This document shows, piece by piece, positions 47,269-56,927 of a stretch of DNA of 64,000 nucleotides. Position 1 is the first letter of the stretch, and each line of letters begins with the position of its first letter. The notes under the pieces were generated by a model. The model was given only the letters and a program-made list of their open reading frames with translations. It did no database searches and was not told where the DNA came from. Made by a program: the position numbers and the translations under genes. This DNA comes from an uncultured Acetatifactor sp. (lineage in GTDB: Bacteria; Bacillota; Clostridia; Lachnospirales; Lachnospiraceae): positions 62,001 through 126,000 of the forward strand of contig CANRLX010000002.1 in NCBI GenBank assembly GCA_947631615.1, written 5' to 3'.

Positions 47269-50200
47269 GTGCGTGTCCTAAGGGAAGACAGGATGAGGAG
47301 AGGAGCTGTCCTCTCTGATACGGTGGGAAAAAACTCCCTTTTTGTAAAGGGTATTTTTGAAAAATACGGACAGGGTGAAAAGTATGTATTTGATCCTGTC
47401 TCTTTTGTGTATCTCCTGCCGTCGGCTGCCCCGTCGGAGGAAGAGGCTCCGGCAAAGAGGGATGAGGAACGCGCCAGGGAATACGTGCTGAGAGAAAAAG
47501 AAACCGTGCGGTTGATGACCAACAGTCTGCGGAGCAGGGAGTTTATTGTACGCCTCACCGAGAGAGCCGTCATGCCGAGCTCCCAGGAGCTGCTCTGCCA
47601 AAAGGCCAGAAAGGTACAACTGATCTGTCAGGTGCAGAAGCTGCTGCAGGAATGTAAGGAGTTTGAGAGAGAGCTGTCGCAGATGCCGAACGAACCAAAG
47701 ATCCAAAGTGCGGCACCGAGTCCGGACAGCGAAAAAGAAAAAAGCCTGAACCGGGAACCGAGCCCGGACGGAGAAAAAGAAAATAGCCCGAATCGGGAAC
47801 CGAGTTTTGACGTAGACGAACCGAAGATTTTCCGCATAGATCAAAACGTGGAAGCGGCGGAGAGAGAACCATCAACGATTGGGCGCTTCCACGAGGAAAT
47901 AGAAGGTCTGGAAAAAAACCTCGCGCTGTGGCAGGAGGCGGGTGCCTCCCGAAATGATTTTTATCAGGGGGAGACCGTTCAGAGTGCAAAGCGTCTTCTG
48001 AGGGAGCGCAGAATACTGGAGCAGAGGATAGAATACCGGCTGTTTGATCGGGTGCGTCGGCTTTGTGCGGAGCGCATACAAGAGGAATCGAAAGCCTTCT
48101 CCCACAAGGGGGAACAGTCGGCGGAACATACAGATGCAGAGGAAAGAGAGAATCTTTTGGAGCGGTTGACGCAGGTGTGGCCGCTTTTGACCGACGCGGA
48201 GGAAATCCTGCGGGGAGAGCCGGAGCTTCGGCGTGCGTATCTGCTCTCGTTGATCCTGCGGGAGTCGAACGGCAGTATCGCCGATATTGAAACGCTGACA
48301 GAGCGGCTGCGGGAGAATATCGGATCCGAACCGGAGGCAGAGCCCGGGACGGCGTACTCCCTGAAGGAGGCGGACGTGGGGCAGACGCTGGAGCTGCTGT
48401 GGCAGACGGCGTCGCAGCTGCGTCCCGAGGAGTTGGAGCAGGCTGTGGAACGGCTTGAGAAAGGACAGGCTCTGACCCATCTTCGACAGAGTGACCCGAA
48501 GGTTTCAGAACCGCTGGAGGAACTGCGGGCAAAGATACAAAAAAGGCATCCGACAGAATACCAAGGGGAAATCTCGGAAGCGTCCCGAGGAGAACATCCG
48601 GAGAATAGAAAAAGGAAAGCGGTAGAGCAGATCCAAAAGGACGAGATTCCCCGTTTCCTCCGCACCAGACAGGAGGAAATCCTCCGTATCGGGGAGAAGG
48701 AAATCCTGCGGGGAAGGCCGGAGCTTCGGCGCGCGTATCTGCTCTCGTTGATCCTGCGGGAGTCGGATGATGGTATCGCCGATATCGAAACACTGACGGA
48801 GCGGTTGTGGGAGAACATCGGATCCGAACCGGAGGCAGAGCCCGGTTCGGCGTACTTCCCGAAGGAGGCAGACGCGGGACAGACGCTGGAGCTGCTGTGG
48901 CAGACGGCGTCGCAGCTGCGTCCCGAGGAGTTGGAGCAGGCTGTGGAACGGCTTGAGAAAGGACAGGCTCTGACCCATCTTCGACAGAGTGACCCGAAGG
49001 TTTCAGAACCGCTGGAGGAACTGCGGGCAAAGATACAAAAAAGGCATCCGACAGAATACCAAGGGGAAATCTCGGAAGCGTCCCGAGGAGAACATCCGGA
49101 GAATAGAAAAAGGAAAGCGGTAGAGCAGATCCAAAAGGACGAGATTCCCCGTTTCCTCCGCACCAGACAGGAGGAAATCCTCCGTATCGGGGAGAAGGAA
49201 ATCCTGCGGGGAAGGCCGGAGCTTCGGCGCGCGTATCTGCTCTCGTTGATCCTGCGGGAGTCGGATGATGGTATCGCCGATATCGAAACACTGACGGAGC
49301 GGTTGTGGGAGAACATCGGATCCGAACCGGAGGCAGAGCCCGGTTCGGCGTACTTCCCGAAGGAGGCAGACGCGGGACAGACGCTGGAGCTGCCGTGGCA
49401 GACGGCGTTGCAGCTGCATCCCAAGGAGTTACATCCCGAGGAGCTGCGGGCAAAGATACAGGAAGGACGTAAAATTTCGTTGATCCTGCAGGAGACGGAC
49501 CCGAAGAAAAAGCGCCGGATACAATGGTTTTCCAGGCTGTTGAAGGAGACCGGCCCCTCTGAGCTGGTCGAGCGGTTGACCGTGCGGGAAGTAAGACAGC
49601 TTTCCCGCGAGATAGAGTGGCTGGAGAAGCTGGTCAGACAGGAGAGCTTTGGAGTCTCATACGGGGAAGGTTCTGTGGAAGAGCTACGAGATGAGGAGCT
49701 GACACAGGAATTTCCCAAGCGGCTGCTGGAGGTGCAGAGACGGCTGGCAGACGGCATGAGTCTGGAGGAGATCGACCGGGCCGAGACCGCACTAAAGGAG
49801 CAATATCCCGCCAAGGCAGAACAGGAGCGATCCGCACAGGAGATGTTGCTCCGGATCCGAAGCGAAAGGCTGCGGCGGTATGTAGAGCAGGATTTCCGCA
49901 GACTGCTTCAGGTGAAAAGCAGCGGCGGTAAACGGCACAGGAAATTTCCGGAAGGGTTTTGGGCGGAGGTTTCCGAGAGCGTTGGCATTACCACCCTGAT
50001 CGGGCGGCTGAATCCTCAGGAGAGCAGCCGCTTGGAAACATGGATGCGGAAATGGAAGGGGTCGCCCGGGGAGATCGTTTGGGTGGAGCGCCTTTTGGCC
50101 GGAAAACTAAGTCCTGCGGAGAGAGCGGCAGTCCAACGGCAGTCTGCCGAATACCGGACTGCCGTCGAACGGGTCTATGAACGGGGCAAGGGCTCTATAA

Positions 50201-50838
50201 AAGGTTCTGTGAAAGGCTCTGTAAAAGGCTCTGTAAAAGACCTTCAGCCGGAAAAGCTGCTTCAGGATTTTGAGATCGCCCGCGTGTTACAGCACGTTTC
50301 CGGTTTGACCGCTTCTGAGGATATCGCGGAGCCGGAGCGGAACGGACCTGTGTTGGAGACGGCGGAGCCGGATTTGGAGCTGCGTTTCCTCCCAAGGGAA
50401 AACGGGGAGCCGGAGCTGCTTCACGAGGAGGCGGCGAACCGGATTTTTCAGACAGAGGCTCCGAAAGCGGACGAGGGCGGTTATGCCGCGGCCGATCGGG
50501 AACCGCTTTTCAAAGGCGGGAGCGGGGCCGAAGGAGAGCGGGAGAGCGGGGCCGGAGAGCTCCAAACTCTCCGGTCTTTGATTGTGAGACAGGATCCGGG
50601 GAAGCAGGAGCAGACAAGGCAGCAGGAGCGGCAGGAGAGCCAGCGCCGGCTTCTGATGCAGCTTCAGAATCAAAACCGGCAGCAGGAAAATGCGATCCGC
50701 GTTATGGAAAAGCGCCAGGAGGAGCTGCAGACACAGCTGCAGGAGCCGAAGCAGACCTGGGAGGAATTGGAGAAAAGGGTGCTGGAACGCCTCCAGGGAC
50801 AGCTTCGCATGGAGCGGATGCGCAGAGGACTTTTATAA
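47269..50838 (+). CDS. Large charged coiled-coil repeat protein of the CIS cluster
   Basis: The 1189-residue protein is dominated by Glu/Arg-rich helices and has no hydrophobic segment. It is repetitive at three scales: a 14-residue PSPDxEKExSxNRE motif (residues about 150-180), a 166-residue helical module present two and a half times (about 313-715) and four GSVK tetrapeptides (about 975-990). The C-terminus is a Gln-rich coiled coil (RQQERQESQRRLLMQLQNQNRQQ). The start is GTG with AGGAGG nine bases upstream. It stands between tube protein 2 and the LysM hub, the position of the small Afp6. A length-setting (tape-measure) or scaffold role is conceivable but tape measures usually contain hydrophobic parts. 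No known domain. Confidence 0.8.
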   Translation: MRVLREDRMRRGAVLSDTVGKNSLFVKGIFEKYGQGEKYVFDPVSFVYLLPSAAPSEEEAPAKRDEERAREYVLREKETVRLMTNSLRSREFIVRLTERAVMPSSQELLCQKARKVQLICQVQKLLQECKEFERELSQMPNEPKIQSAAPSPDSEKEKSLNREPSPDGEKENSPNREPSFDVDEPKIFRIDQNVEAAEREPSTIGRFHEEIEGLEKNLALWQEAGASRNDFYQGETVQSAKRLLRERRILEQRIEYRLFDRVRRLCAERIQEESKAFSHKGEQSAEHTDAEERENLLERLTQVWPLLTDAEEILRGEPELRRAYLLSLILRESNGSIADIETLTERLRENIGSEPEAEPGTAYSLKEADVGQTLELLWQTASQLRPEELEQAVERLEKGQALTHLRQSDPKVSEPLEELRAKIQKRHPTEYQGEISEASRGEHPENRKRKAVEQIQKDEIPRFLRTRQEEILRIGEKEILRGRPELRRAYLLSLILRESDDGIADIETLTERLWENIGSEPEAEPGSAYFPKEADAGQTLELLWQTASQLRPEELEQAVERLEKGQALTHLRQSDPKVSEPLEELRAKIQKRHPTEYQGEISEASRGEHPENRKRKAVEQIQKDEIPRFLRTRQEEILRIGEKEILRGRPELRRAYLLSLILRESDDGIADIETLTERLWENIGSEPEAEPGSAYFPKEADAGQTLELPWQTALQLHPKELHPEELRAKIQEGRKISLILQETDPKKKRRIQWFSRLLKETGPSELVERLTVREVRQLSREIEWLEKLVRQESFGVSYGEGSVEELRDEELTQEFPKRLLEVQRRLADGMSLEEIDRAETALKEQYPAKAEQERSAQEMLLRIRSERLRRYVEQDFRRLLQVKSSGGKRHRKFPEGFWAEVSESVGITTLIGRLNPQESSRLETWMRKWKGSPGEIVWVERLLAGKLSPAERAAVQRQSAEYRTAVERVYERGKGSIKGSVKGSVKGSVKDLQPEKLLQDFEIARVLQHVSGLTASEDIAEPERNGPVLETAEPDLELRFLPRENGEPELLHEEAANRIFQTEAPKADEGGYAAADREPLFKGGSGAEGERESGAGELQTLRSLIVRQDPGKQEQTRQQERQESQRRLLMQLQNQNRQQENAIRVMEKRQEELQTQLQEPKQTWEELEKRVLERLQGQLRMERMRRGLL
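47716..47811 (+). repeat. 42-bp tandem repeat (PSPD...NRE units)
   Basis: Two full 42-base units (47716-47757, 47758-47799) and the start of a third encode diverged 14-residue acidic units in the coiled-coil protein. Confidence 0.8.
48382..49393 (+). repeat. Perfect 514-bp direct repeat with 498-bp period
   Basis: Bases 48382-48895 recur exactly at 48880-49393; the two copies overlap because the period is 498 bases (166 codons). The module borders are marked by GAGCTTCGGCG at 48223, 48721 and 49219. The first module is older and differs at many positions (48223-48381), while the second and third agree until 49394. The identity over synonymous positions points to a very recent tandem duplication in frame. 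Confidence 0.95.
50191..50238 (+). repeat. 12-bp tandem repeat, four copies (GSVK)
   Basis: Four units GGYTCTRTRAAA encode GSIK-GSVK-GSVK-GSVK in the coiled-coil protein. The last two copies are identical. Confidence 0.85.
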
Positions 50839-50854
50839 AGCGAGGAGATAGGAT

Positions 50855-51565
50855 ATGCCATCATTGGGTGCGCTCGGGGCGTTGAATATAAACAGTATAC
50901 TGCCGGAGGATCTTAAGAAGGCAAAAATAGAGGTACTGGATGAGCGGGGGAAAAAATCCAAAGAGATCGAGGTGCTTTTTAACCCGTCCCAGTATACGCT
51001 GCAGGATTCCGCGAAATACTCCATGCGGCCGAGACCTGGCTCGGATGTTCCGCAGATGACCTTTATAGGCGGCAATGCCACTACCCTGCAGGTGGAGCTG
51101 TTTTTTGACACCAGTCCGGTTTTGACCACCACCGTCTTGACCAGCGCGAAGGCCACGGACGTATCGAAAAAGGTGAAGGATTTTGAGGAATTGGTATATA
51201 TCAAGGGAAATCTGCACGCGCCCCCGTCCGTGAAATTTAAGTGGGGCTCCCTGTCCTTCAAGGGTGTGGTCACGGATGTAAAGAGCACCTACACCAAGTT
51301 TACGGAGAGCGGTATGCCGATTCAGGCCCGAGTGGAATTGTCGCTTATGTCCTGCTATTCCTCCAGTGAGAAAAAGCGGAAGAGCCCCTTTGAATCCCCC
51401 GATCGGACAAAGTGCAGAATGATTCGGGAGGACTGCAGTATCTGGGATATCGCGCTGAACGAGTACGGGGATGTATCCAAATGGAAGGTGATCGCCAGGG
51501 CAAATAATCTGGCGGATCCTCTGCATATCCCGCCCGGAACCATCATCAAAGTGCCCGCGCTGTAA
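50855..51565 (+). CDS. LysM-containing CIS hub/tube-cap protein (Afp7-like)
   Basis: The 236-residue protein begins with a CIS tube-type domain (IEVLFNPSQYTLQDSAKYSMRP, TTLQVELFFDTSP, residues about 35-175) and ends with a LysM-like module (REDCSIWDIALNEYGDVSKWKVIARANNLADPLHIPPGTIIKVP). This pairing is the hallmark of the Afp7/gp53-like protein that links tube and spike hub in the baseplate. GAGGAG precedes the ATG. Confidence 0.92.
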   Translation: MPSLGALGALNINSILPEDLKKAKIEVLDERGKKSKEIEVLFNPSQYTLQDSAKYSMRPRPGSDVPQMTFIGGNATTLQVELFFDTSPVLTTTVLTSAKATDVSKKVKDFEELVYIKGNLHAPPSVKFKWGSLSFKGVVTDVKSTYTKFTESGMPIQARVELSLMSCYSSSEKKRKSPFESPDRTKCRMIREDCSIWDIALNEYGDVSKWKVIARANNLADPLHIPPGTIIKVPAL

Positions 51566-51602
51566 AGGGTGAGGATATCGTCTCGACGGTAGGGAGGTTT
51601 GT

Positions 51603-52682
51603 ATGGCAGGTTTTATGACAGATGTCTACACCTATGACTCTCTTGCAAATAAATACGGAAATTTCCAGGTGCCGGCTTTTGAATTGTGCGTCAACGGCAA
51701 GGATGCGGTGGAGGAGCTGAATCTGTCTGTGCTGTCCATGGACATCTCCCTGGCCAGTACGGAGGCCAGCACGGCGGTGATCCGGATCGGCGGCGTGTAT
51801 GATCTGGAAAAAAGAAGCTTTGACAGCAAAGTCAAAAACAAGCTCAAGCTGGGGACGATCGTGGAGGTCGGCATAGGCTACCTCTCAGAGATCCGAAAGG
51901 TGCTGAAGGGATTCGTGGCGGTGCTGGGCGCTGAATTTGCGGAGGAAGCCTGTCTTGTGGTGACGGTTATGGATGTGCGCAGGCTGATGATGATCAACGG
52001 CACCCACCACAAGCTGTACAACGTAAAAAATTATTCGGATGCGGTCAGGGCGGTGCTAGGAGAATACTCCAAGCTGTGCAAGCCGGAGATAGACGCCACC
52101 AGCGATAATCTGGACAGACCTCTCTCCCAACAGTCTACGGACTATGATTTCATCACAAAGGAGCTGATTAAAAAGGGTCTTTGTGAGAGGGAGTTTCTCG
52201 TGGTGGGAGATACGGCGTACTTCCGCAAGCCGCACAAGGAGACGCGGCCTGTCTGTTCTCTGGAGTATGGGCGGGAGCTGTGGTCGTTCCAGATGGAGAG
52301 CTCCTACGTCGACGTGGAGATCGAGGTGACCGGATACAATCAGGAGGAGCAGAAGTCCTATATCGGAAAAGCGAAGGCCAAGAGCAGGGAGCCTGTCAGT
52401 TCTCTGTCTGCCAAGACGCCGGTGTCCAATATCGTGGACGAGGAGGCGGACAACCAGAACAAGGTGAACGCCCGCGCGCAGATTTTTGCCAATATGCAGG
52501 TCGCAGGCGGCCAGAATGCCAAAGGAACCTGTGTAGGGCTGCCGGAGCTGGTTCCGGGCAGGTTTGTGGAGGTGTCGAAGCTGGAGGCTATGGCAAACAG
52601 AAAGTACTACCTGAAGCGTGTAAACCACAGGATCAATGAAGAGGGATTTGTCACGGAATTTGAGACGGGAGGATGGGCCTGA
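51603..52682 (+). CDS. gp27-like spike hub (phage late control D family)
   Basis: The 359-residue protein has the gp27/VgrG hub pattern: FELCVNGKDAVEELNLSVLSMDIS, KLKLGTIVEVGIGYLSEIRKVLKGFV and LSQQSTDYDFITKELIKKGL. It should be the trimeric ring that joins tube and spike. It lacks the OB-fold and needle parts, which are encoded by the next gene, overlapping by one base. In Afp8/VgrG the two are fused. Confidence 0.9.
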   Translation: MAGFMTDVYTYDSLANKYGNFQVPAFELCVNGKDAVEELNLSVLSMDISLASTEASTAVIRIGGVYDLEKRSFDSKVKNKLKLGTIVEVGIGYLSEIRKVLKGFVAVLGAEFAEEACLVVTVMDVRRLMMINGTHHKLYNVKNYSDAVRAVLGEYSKLCKPEIDATSDNLDRPLSQQSTDYDFITKELIKKGLCEREFLVVGDTAYFRKPHKETRPVCSLEYGRELWSFQMESSYVDVEIEVTGYNQEEQKSYIGKAKAKSREPVSSLSAKTPVSNIVDEEADNQNKVNARAQIFANMQVAGGQNAKGTCVGLPELVPGRFVEVSKLEAMANRKYYLKRVNHRINEEGFVTEFETGGWA

Positions 52683-53458
52683 TGGGCGTTTTTGACGAGC
52701 TGCTTAGCAGCGCGGACGACAGGAAGATCGGAGAGGTTCCCGGGATCATCACCGGCCTGGTAAAGGAAAACTGGAGCAAGGAGCATCCGGGGATGGTGAA
52801 GGTGGAGTATTTCCTGGGGGAGAAGGGCAAAAATCTCACCGGCTGGGTTCCGGTTATGGTGCCCTATGCCGGAAAGGAGTTTGGTTCCTATGCGCTTCCG
52901 GAGGTGGGATCCGAGGTCGTCCTGGCATTTCAGAGAGGCAACCGCAACTGCCCGATCGTCCTGGGGTGTATCTGGAACAAGCAGTCGGCTCTGCCGAAAA
53001 ACACGGCCAATGAGAAGAATACAATCAAAAAGCTGCTGACCAAGGGCGGCTGTGAGATACAGATCCAGGAGGAGGACAAGAAGGAGCAGATCCTGATCCA
53101 TACGCCCAAGGGACTGAAGCTTTTGATAGAGGATCAGAACGAAACGATAGAGCTTGGCGACAAGGCCGGAAAGAACAAGATCACCCTGGACACAAAGAAT
53201 GGAAAAATGGCGCTTTTGGCGGATAAAAGCATGGAATTTAAAGTGGGCGGAAACGTCATGCTGTCTTTGAACGGCAGTTCCAAGGCGGTAAAGATCAAGG
53301 GCGGGAAAATCACCTGCAATGCGGATCAAAGCGTAGAGATAAAGGGACAGACGGCGAAGCTGGAGGGAACCTCCACGGAAGTAAAGGGATCGGGAGCTTT
53401 AAAGCTGGAGGCAAGCGGTACGGCTCAGTTAAAGGGCGCCATAGTGCAGATCAATTAG
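52682..53458 (+). CDS. gp5-like spike protein (OB fold and beta-helix)
   Basis: The 258-residue protein has a gp5 OB-fold domain (GIITGLVKENWSKEHPGMVKVEYF, MVPYAGKEFGSYALPEVGSEVVLAF, CPIVLGCIWN) at residues about 15-105. A repetitive beta-helix needle (about 145-258; alternating ITLDTKNGKMALLADKSMEF and SVEIKGQTAKLEG) follows, with no extra effector domain. The ATG at 52682 overlaps the hub stop (TGATG) with GGGAGG nine bases upstream. No PAAR tip gene follows, so the tip is either naked or encoded elsewhere. Confidence 0.92.
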   Translation: MGVFDELLSSADDRKIGEVPGIITGLVKENWSKEHPGMVKVEYFLGEKGKNLTGWVPVMVPYAGKEFGSYALPEVGSEVVLAFQRGNRNCPIVLGCIWNKQSALPKNTANEKNTIKKLLTKGGCEIQIQEEDKKEQILIHTPKGLKLLIEDQNETIELGDKAGKNKITLDTKNGKMALLADKSMEFKVGGNVMLSLNGSSKAVKIKGGKITCNADQSVEIKGQTAKLEGTSTEVKGSGALKLEASGTAQLKGAIVQIN

Positions 53459-53476
53459 GCGGCGCGGAGGTTAGTG

Positions 53477-53896
53477 ATGACGGAACGGGAGAAAGTAAAA
53501 AGTTTTCTGGGGACGGGTTTTCATTTTCCCATCGAGGTGGAGGAAGCCACCGGCAGGATGAAGGAGGTCTCCCTGGAGGAGGATATCAAACAGGCGATAT
53601 GGATCATTCTGATGACCCGAAAAGGGGAGCGAGTGATGCGTCCGGATTTTGGATGCGACATTTACGATTATGCCTTTGAGACTACGGATTACACCACGCT
53701 GGTTCAGATGGAAAACGCGGTCAGCGAGGCGCTGATCCGCTGGGAACCACGCATTACCGATATCTCCGTCAGAGTAAACAACGAGCAGGAGAAGGAGGGC
53801 GTGCTGTTGATAGAGATCAGCTATCTGGTGCGCAGTACGAACAATCCGTTTAATTTGGTCTATCCTTATTACATCAATGAGGGAACGGGAGCATAG
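53477..53896 (+). CDS. Baseplate wedge protein gp25-like
   Basis: The 139-residue protein has the gp25/IraD fold signature: KQAIWIILMTRKGERVMRPDFGCDIYDYAFE, with the conserved ERVMRPDFG. It starts sheath polymerisation at the baseplate in related systems. GGAGG stands six bases before the ATG at 53477; a GTG at 53474 is also in frame. Confidence 0.94.
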   Translation: MTEREKVKSFLGTGFHFPIEVEEATGRMKEVSLEEDIKQAIWIILMTRKGERVMRPDFGCDIYDYAFETTDYTTLVQMENAVSEALIRWEPRITDISVRVNNEQEKEGVLLIEISYLVRSTNNPFNLVYPYYINEGTGA

Positions 53897-53913
53897 GGGC
53901 AGGAGGATACCTT

Positions 53914-56853
53914 ATGAAGGACTGGAAGGGAAAATCTGGAACCGGTGAGGAAATCATTCATAATATTCAGACTGCCGCCGCCAATTATACGCCGGAGTGG
54001 AATTTCAGCATGGAGGATCCGGATATCGGCTCCGCGGTAGCCCATGTATATGCCGACATGACGGAAGATACGATCCGGCAGATGGGGCGTCTGGGATATA
54101 AGAACCGGCTGGCTTTTTTTAACAGCCTGGGGGCAGACCAGCGCCGCGCCGTGCCGGCCAGAGGTTTTGCGGTTTTCGGACTTGTGGCCGGTGCGCCGGA
54201 GGGGACGGAGGTAGATGCCTGTACCGGTGTGACCGCGGAGGTTGAGGAGGAGGAAGGAAATATCCGGTTTGAGACGGGGGAGGATCTCTACGTGACGCCG
54301 GCGGAGCCTTCCTGCCTGTATCTGACGGACGGCAGAAGGGATGGCATTTACAGACTTTGCGGGAACCTTACAGAGCAGGACGAGCCGATCACCCTGTTTC
54401 GCGAGAAGGGAGAAAATCTGCAGAGGCATGAGTGGATTCTGGCCCACGATGAAATCCTGGGGATTCGGGGAGAAGCCTATCTGGAAATCAGCTTTTATGT
54501 CCGTCCGGGACAACTGCTGGAGGAGAGGCTGCTGCGAAGTATGACGGAGCCCGAAACAGCGGAATTTTCTTATTGGACGTTAGAGGGCTGGCAGGATTTT
54601 ACGGAGGTATCTGTCTATCAGGGCAGGCTGCTCCTGCACAAGAGTGCCGCTATGCCCGCCTTTGAAAGGTTCGATCTGGGGGAGGAGACACAAAGCTTTG
54701 CGATCCGCTGCGTTATCCGTGATATCGAAGCCTTCGGGCAAATCCTCGTTCGGGAGATCCGCCTGAAGAGCAGAGGGGAGAATCTACCGCCGCAATATTT
54801 GTACGCGGGGGATGTCGAATGTGCCCGAACGGAATTTCTGCCCTTTGGGGAACAGCTGAACCTGTTCGATGAAGTGTACTTTGGATCCGACGAGGTCTTT
54901 GCCAAGAGAGGTGCACAGGTGTCCATGACCTTCCATCTGGACTATGCGCAGGTGCCCTTGGAGATCACGGGGGAGGAGCAGCCGGTTGAATGGAAATGGG
55001 TGATGAACCGCTCCGAATTTCGTCCGGATCCGGAATACGACATCACGATCGAAGAGGTAATCTGGGAGTATTACAACGGAAACGGATGGAGCCGCCTGTT
55101 TTCCGGTAGGGAGTACAGCGATATGTTTAACGCCGCAATGGGAGGGTTGAGCCAGCAGAAGACACTGACCTTTGTGTGTCCTCCGGACATTGCACCCGTG
55201 CTGGTAAATTCCTGCGAGACCTGTTATATCCGCGCCCGTATTCTGAAGCTGAACAATATGTTTAAGATCAAGGGAAAATATATTGTCCCTGTGATCGGAA
55301 ATTTGTTTCTTTCTTATCATTATCAGGAGAACGGAAGGAAACCGGAAGCGCTGAGGCTGGAGAACAATCTGGAAAGGATCCTCTACAGGGAGGAGGATAT
55401 GGAGGACGGGAAAGAGCCGATCCCTCTGATCACAGAGCTGCCGGAAAAAGAGAAGGCTCTGTATATCGGCTTTGAGGCGCCTCCCGTGGGATCTCCGATC
55501 CGGATGCTGTGGGTGATGGAGGATATTCTGACCGGAGAGAGAGGGAGCGTTACCTGGGAGTATGAGACGGAGGACGGTTTTCGGGAGATGAACCTGGCGG
55601 ATCTGACGGATCATTTATCCCGCACGGGGCTGATAACCTTTGTAGGGCAGCAGGATTTCTATAAGGCGCTTCGGTTCGGAGAGGAACGGTACTGGATCCG
55701 GTTGAGGGATGAGGGCGGTTTTTATTCCGTCCGGAACGAGCGGGTGGAATATCCGGTTCTTCGGAAGATATGGATGAACGCGGTGGAGATCCGGCACATG
55801 GACCGTGAGGAGACGGAAAGCTTCACGCCGGATCCCTATGAGGAGGACTGCAGCTTTCCGCTTTTGCACGGCAACATCGATAAGATATCGGTGGAGGTGC
55901 TGGAGGGCAATGACGAGGAAGAGTCCTGGACCGTCTGGAAGGAGGTGCCGGATCTGGAGGCCTGGCCAGGGGACGCAAGCGTCTGTCAGGTGGATCGGAC
56001 GAAGGGAATCGTCCGGTTTGGAGACGGCCTCCACGGGAAAGTCCCGCCCTTCGGAAAGCCTCAGGGCATACGGGTACATTATAAATGCGGCGGGGGCTGC
56101 CGCGGAAACGTGGCGCGGGGACAGGTGTCCAAGCTGAATCAGACGCTTGGATTTGTCCAGACAGTATTCAATCCCATGGACCTGTGGGGAGGGCTGGATG
56201 TGGAGACACCGGAGGAAGCTATGAAGCGATTCAGCGCAAGGCTCCGGCACTGGGATCGGGCGGTCACGGCCAGGGATTATGAACAACTGGCGATGGAAGC
56301 CTCCAGAGCTCTTAAGAAGGTCCGCTGCTTTGGCGGAAAAAATGATAAAGGGGAGAGGGAGTCGGGAGCGGTGACTCTGGTGGTGTACCCGGAGAAACAC
56401 CTGCAGGACAAAAGCTTCTTCTGTTCCGTACAGGAAGAGATCCTTCGATATCTGGGGCCCAGAATGGATCAGGGGATCCTGGAGCGGGGACAGTTTTATG
56501 TGGTGGAGCCGAAGATGGTGGAAATTCAGGTGAAGGCAGAGGTGACGGTCTCCGGTTTTCAGAATATTTTTCAGATGCGGCGTCGGGTCGGAGAGCGCAT
56601 ACGGGATTTCCTGGATCCCATGAAGGGGCATTTTGACGGCGGGGGATGGGGAATCGGACAGCTCCCCGACATGATCCAGATACAGAATATTTTGAGGGAT
56701 ATTCCTGAAATCGTATGGATTTCCAAGATCTATCTGCTGGCGTTCATAAACGGGCCTAAGGGGAGACAGGAGACGGATCTGGAGCAGATCCGAAGACATC
56801 CCTATGTTCTTCCCGTCTGTGGCGACGTGGATGTGGCGGTGACGGTACATTGA
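53914..56853 (+). CDS. Baseplate J-like wedge protein 1 (Afp11-like)
   Basis: The 979-residue protein begins with the Afp11-type start (AAANYTPEWNFSMEDPDIGSAVAHVYADMTEDTIRQMGRLGYKN). A baseplate-J-type core (residues about 690-900) contains GIVRFGDGLHGKVPPFG, IRVHYKCGGGCRGNVARGQV and ETPEEAMKRFSARLRHWDRAVTARDYEQLA. It should form the baseplate wedges that open when the sheath contracts. CAGGAGG precedes the ATG; 17 bases after gp25. Confidence 0.93.
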   Translation: MKDWKGKSGTGEEIIHNIQTAAANYTPEWNFSMEDPDIGSAVAHVYADMTEDTIRQMGRLGYKNRLAFFNSLGADQRRAVPARGFAVFGLVAGAPEGTEVDACTGVTAEVEEEEGNIRFETGEDLYVTPAEPSCLYLTDGRRDGIYRLCGNLTEQDEPITLFREKGENLQRHEWILAHDEILGIRGEAYLEISFYVRPGQLLEERLLRSMTEPETAEFSYWTLEGWQDFTEVSVYQGRLLLHKSAAMPAFERFDLGEETQSFAIRCVIRDIEAFGQILVREIRLKSRGENLPPQYLYAGDVECARTEFLPFGEQLNLFDEVYFGSDEVFAKRGAQVSMTFHLDYAQVPLEITGEEQPVEWKWVMNRSEFRPDPEYDITIEEVIWEYYNGNGWSRLFSGREYSDMFNAAMGGLSQQKTLTFVCPPDIAPVLVNSCETCYIRARILKLNNMFKIKGKYIVPVIGNLFLSYHYQENGRKPEALRLENNLERILYREEDMEDGKEPIPLITELPEKEKALYIGFEAPPVGSPIRMLWVMEDILTGERGSVTWEYETEDGFREMNLADLTDHLSRTGLITFVGQQDFYKALRFGEERYWIRLRDEGGFYSVRNERVEYPVLRKIWMNAVEIRHMDREETESFTPDPYEEDCSFPLLHGNIDKISVEVLEGNDEEESWTVWKEVPDLEAWPGDASVCQVDRTKGIVRFGDGLHGKVPPFGKPQGIRVHYKCGGGCRGNVARGQVSKLNQTLGFVQTVFNPMDLWGGLDVETPEEAMKRFSARLRHWDRAVTARDYEQLAMEASRALKKVRCFGGKNDKGERESGAVTLVVYPEKHLQDKSFFCSVQEEILRYLGPRMDQGILERGQFYVVEPKMVEIQVKAEVTVSGFQNIFQMRRRVGERIRDFLDPMKGHFDGGGWGIGQLPDMIQIQNILRDIPEIVWISKIYLLAFINGPKGRQETDLEQIRRHPYVLPVCGDVDVAVTVH

Positions 56854-56927
56854 GCGGCAGAAAGAAAGCAGCCGCAGTAATATTTGGACAGAGTAGGGAT
56901 AGGAAAGTTTGAGTAAGGAGGAGCGCT

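Noticed and set aside
47570..49814. Very long minus-strand open frames (over 600 codons) opposite the coiled-coil repeat gene
   Set aside because: They mirror the repeats of the plus-strand gene, have proline/serine-rich composition without domains, and lack ribosome-binding sites; the plus-strand frame fits the operon.
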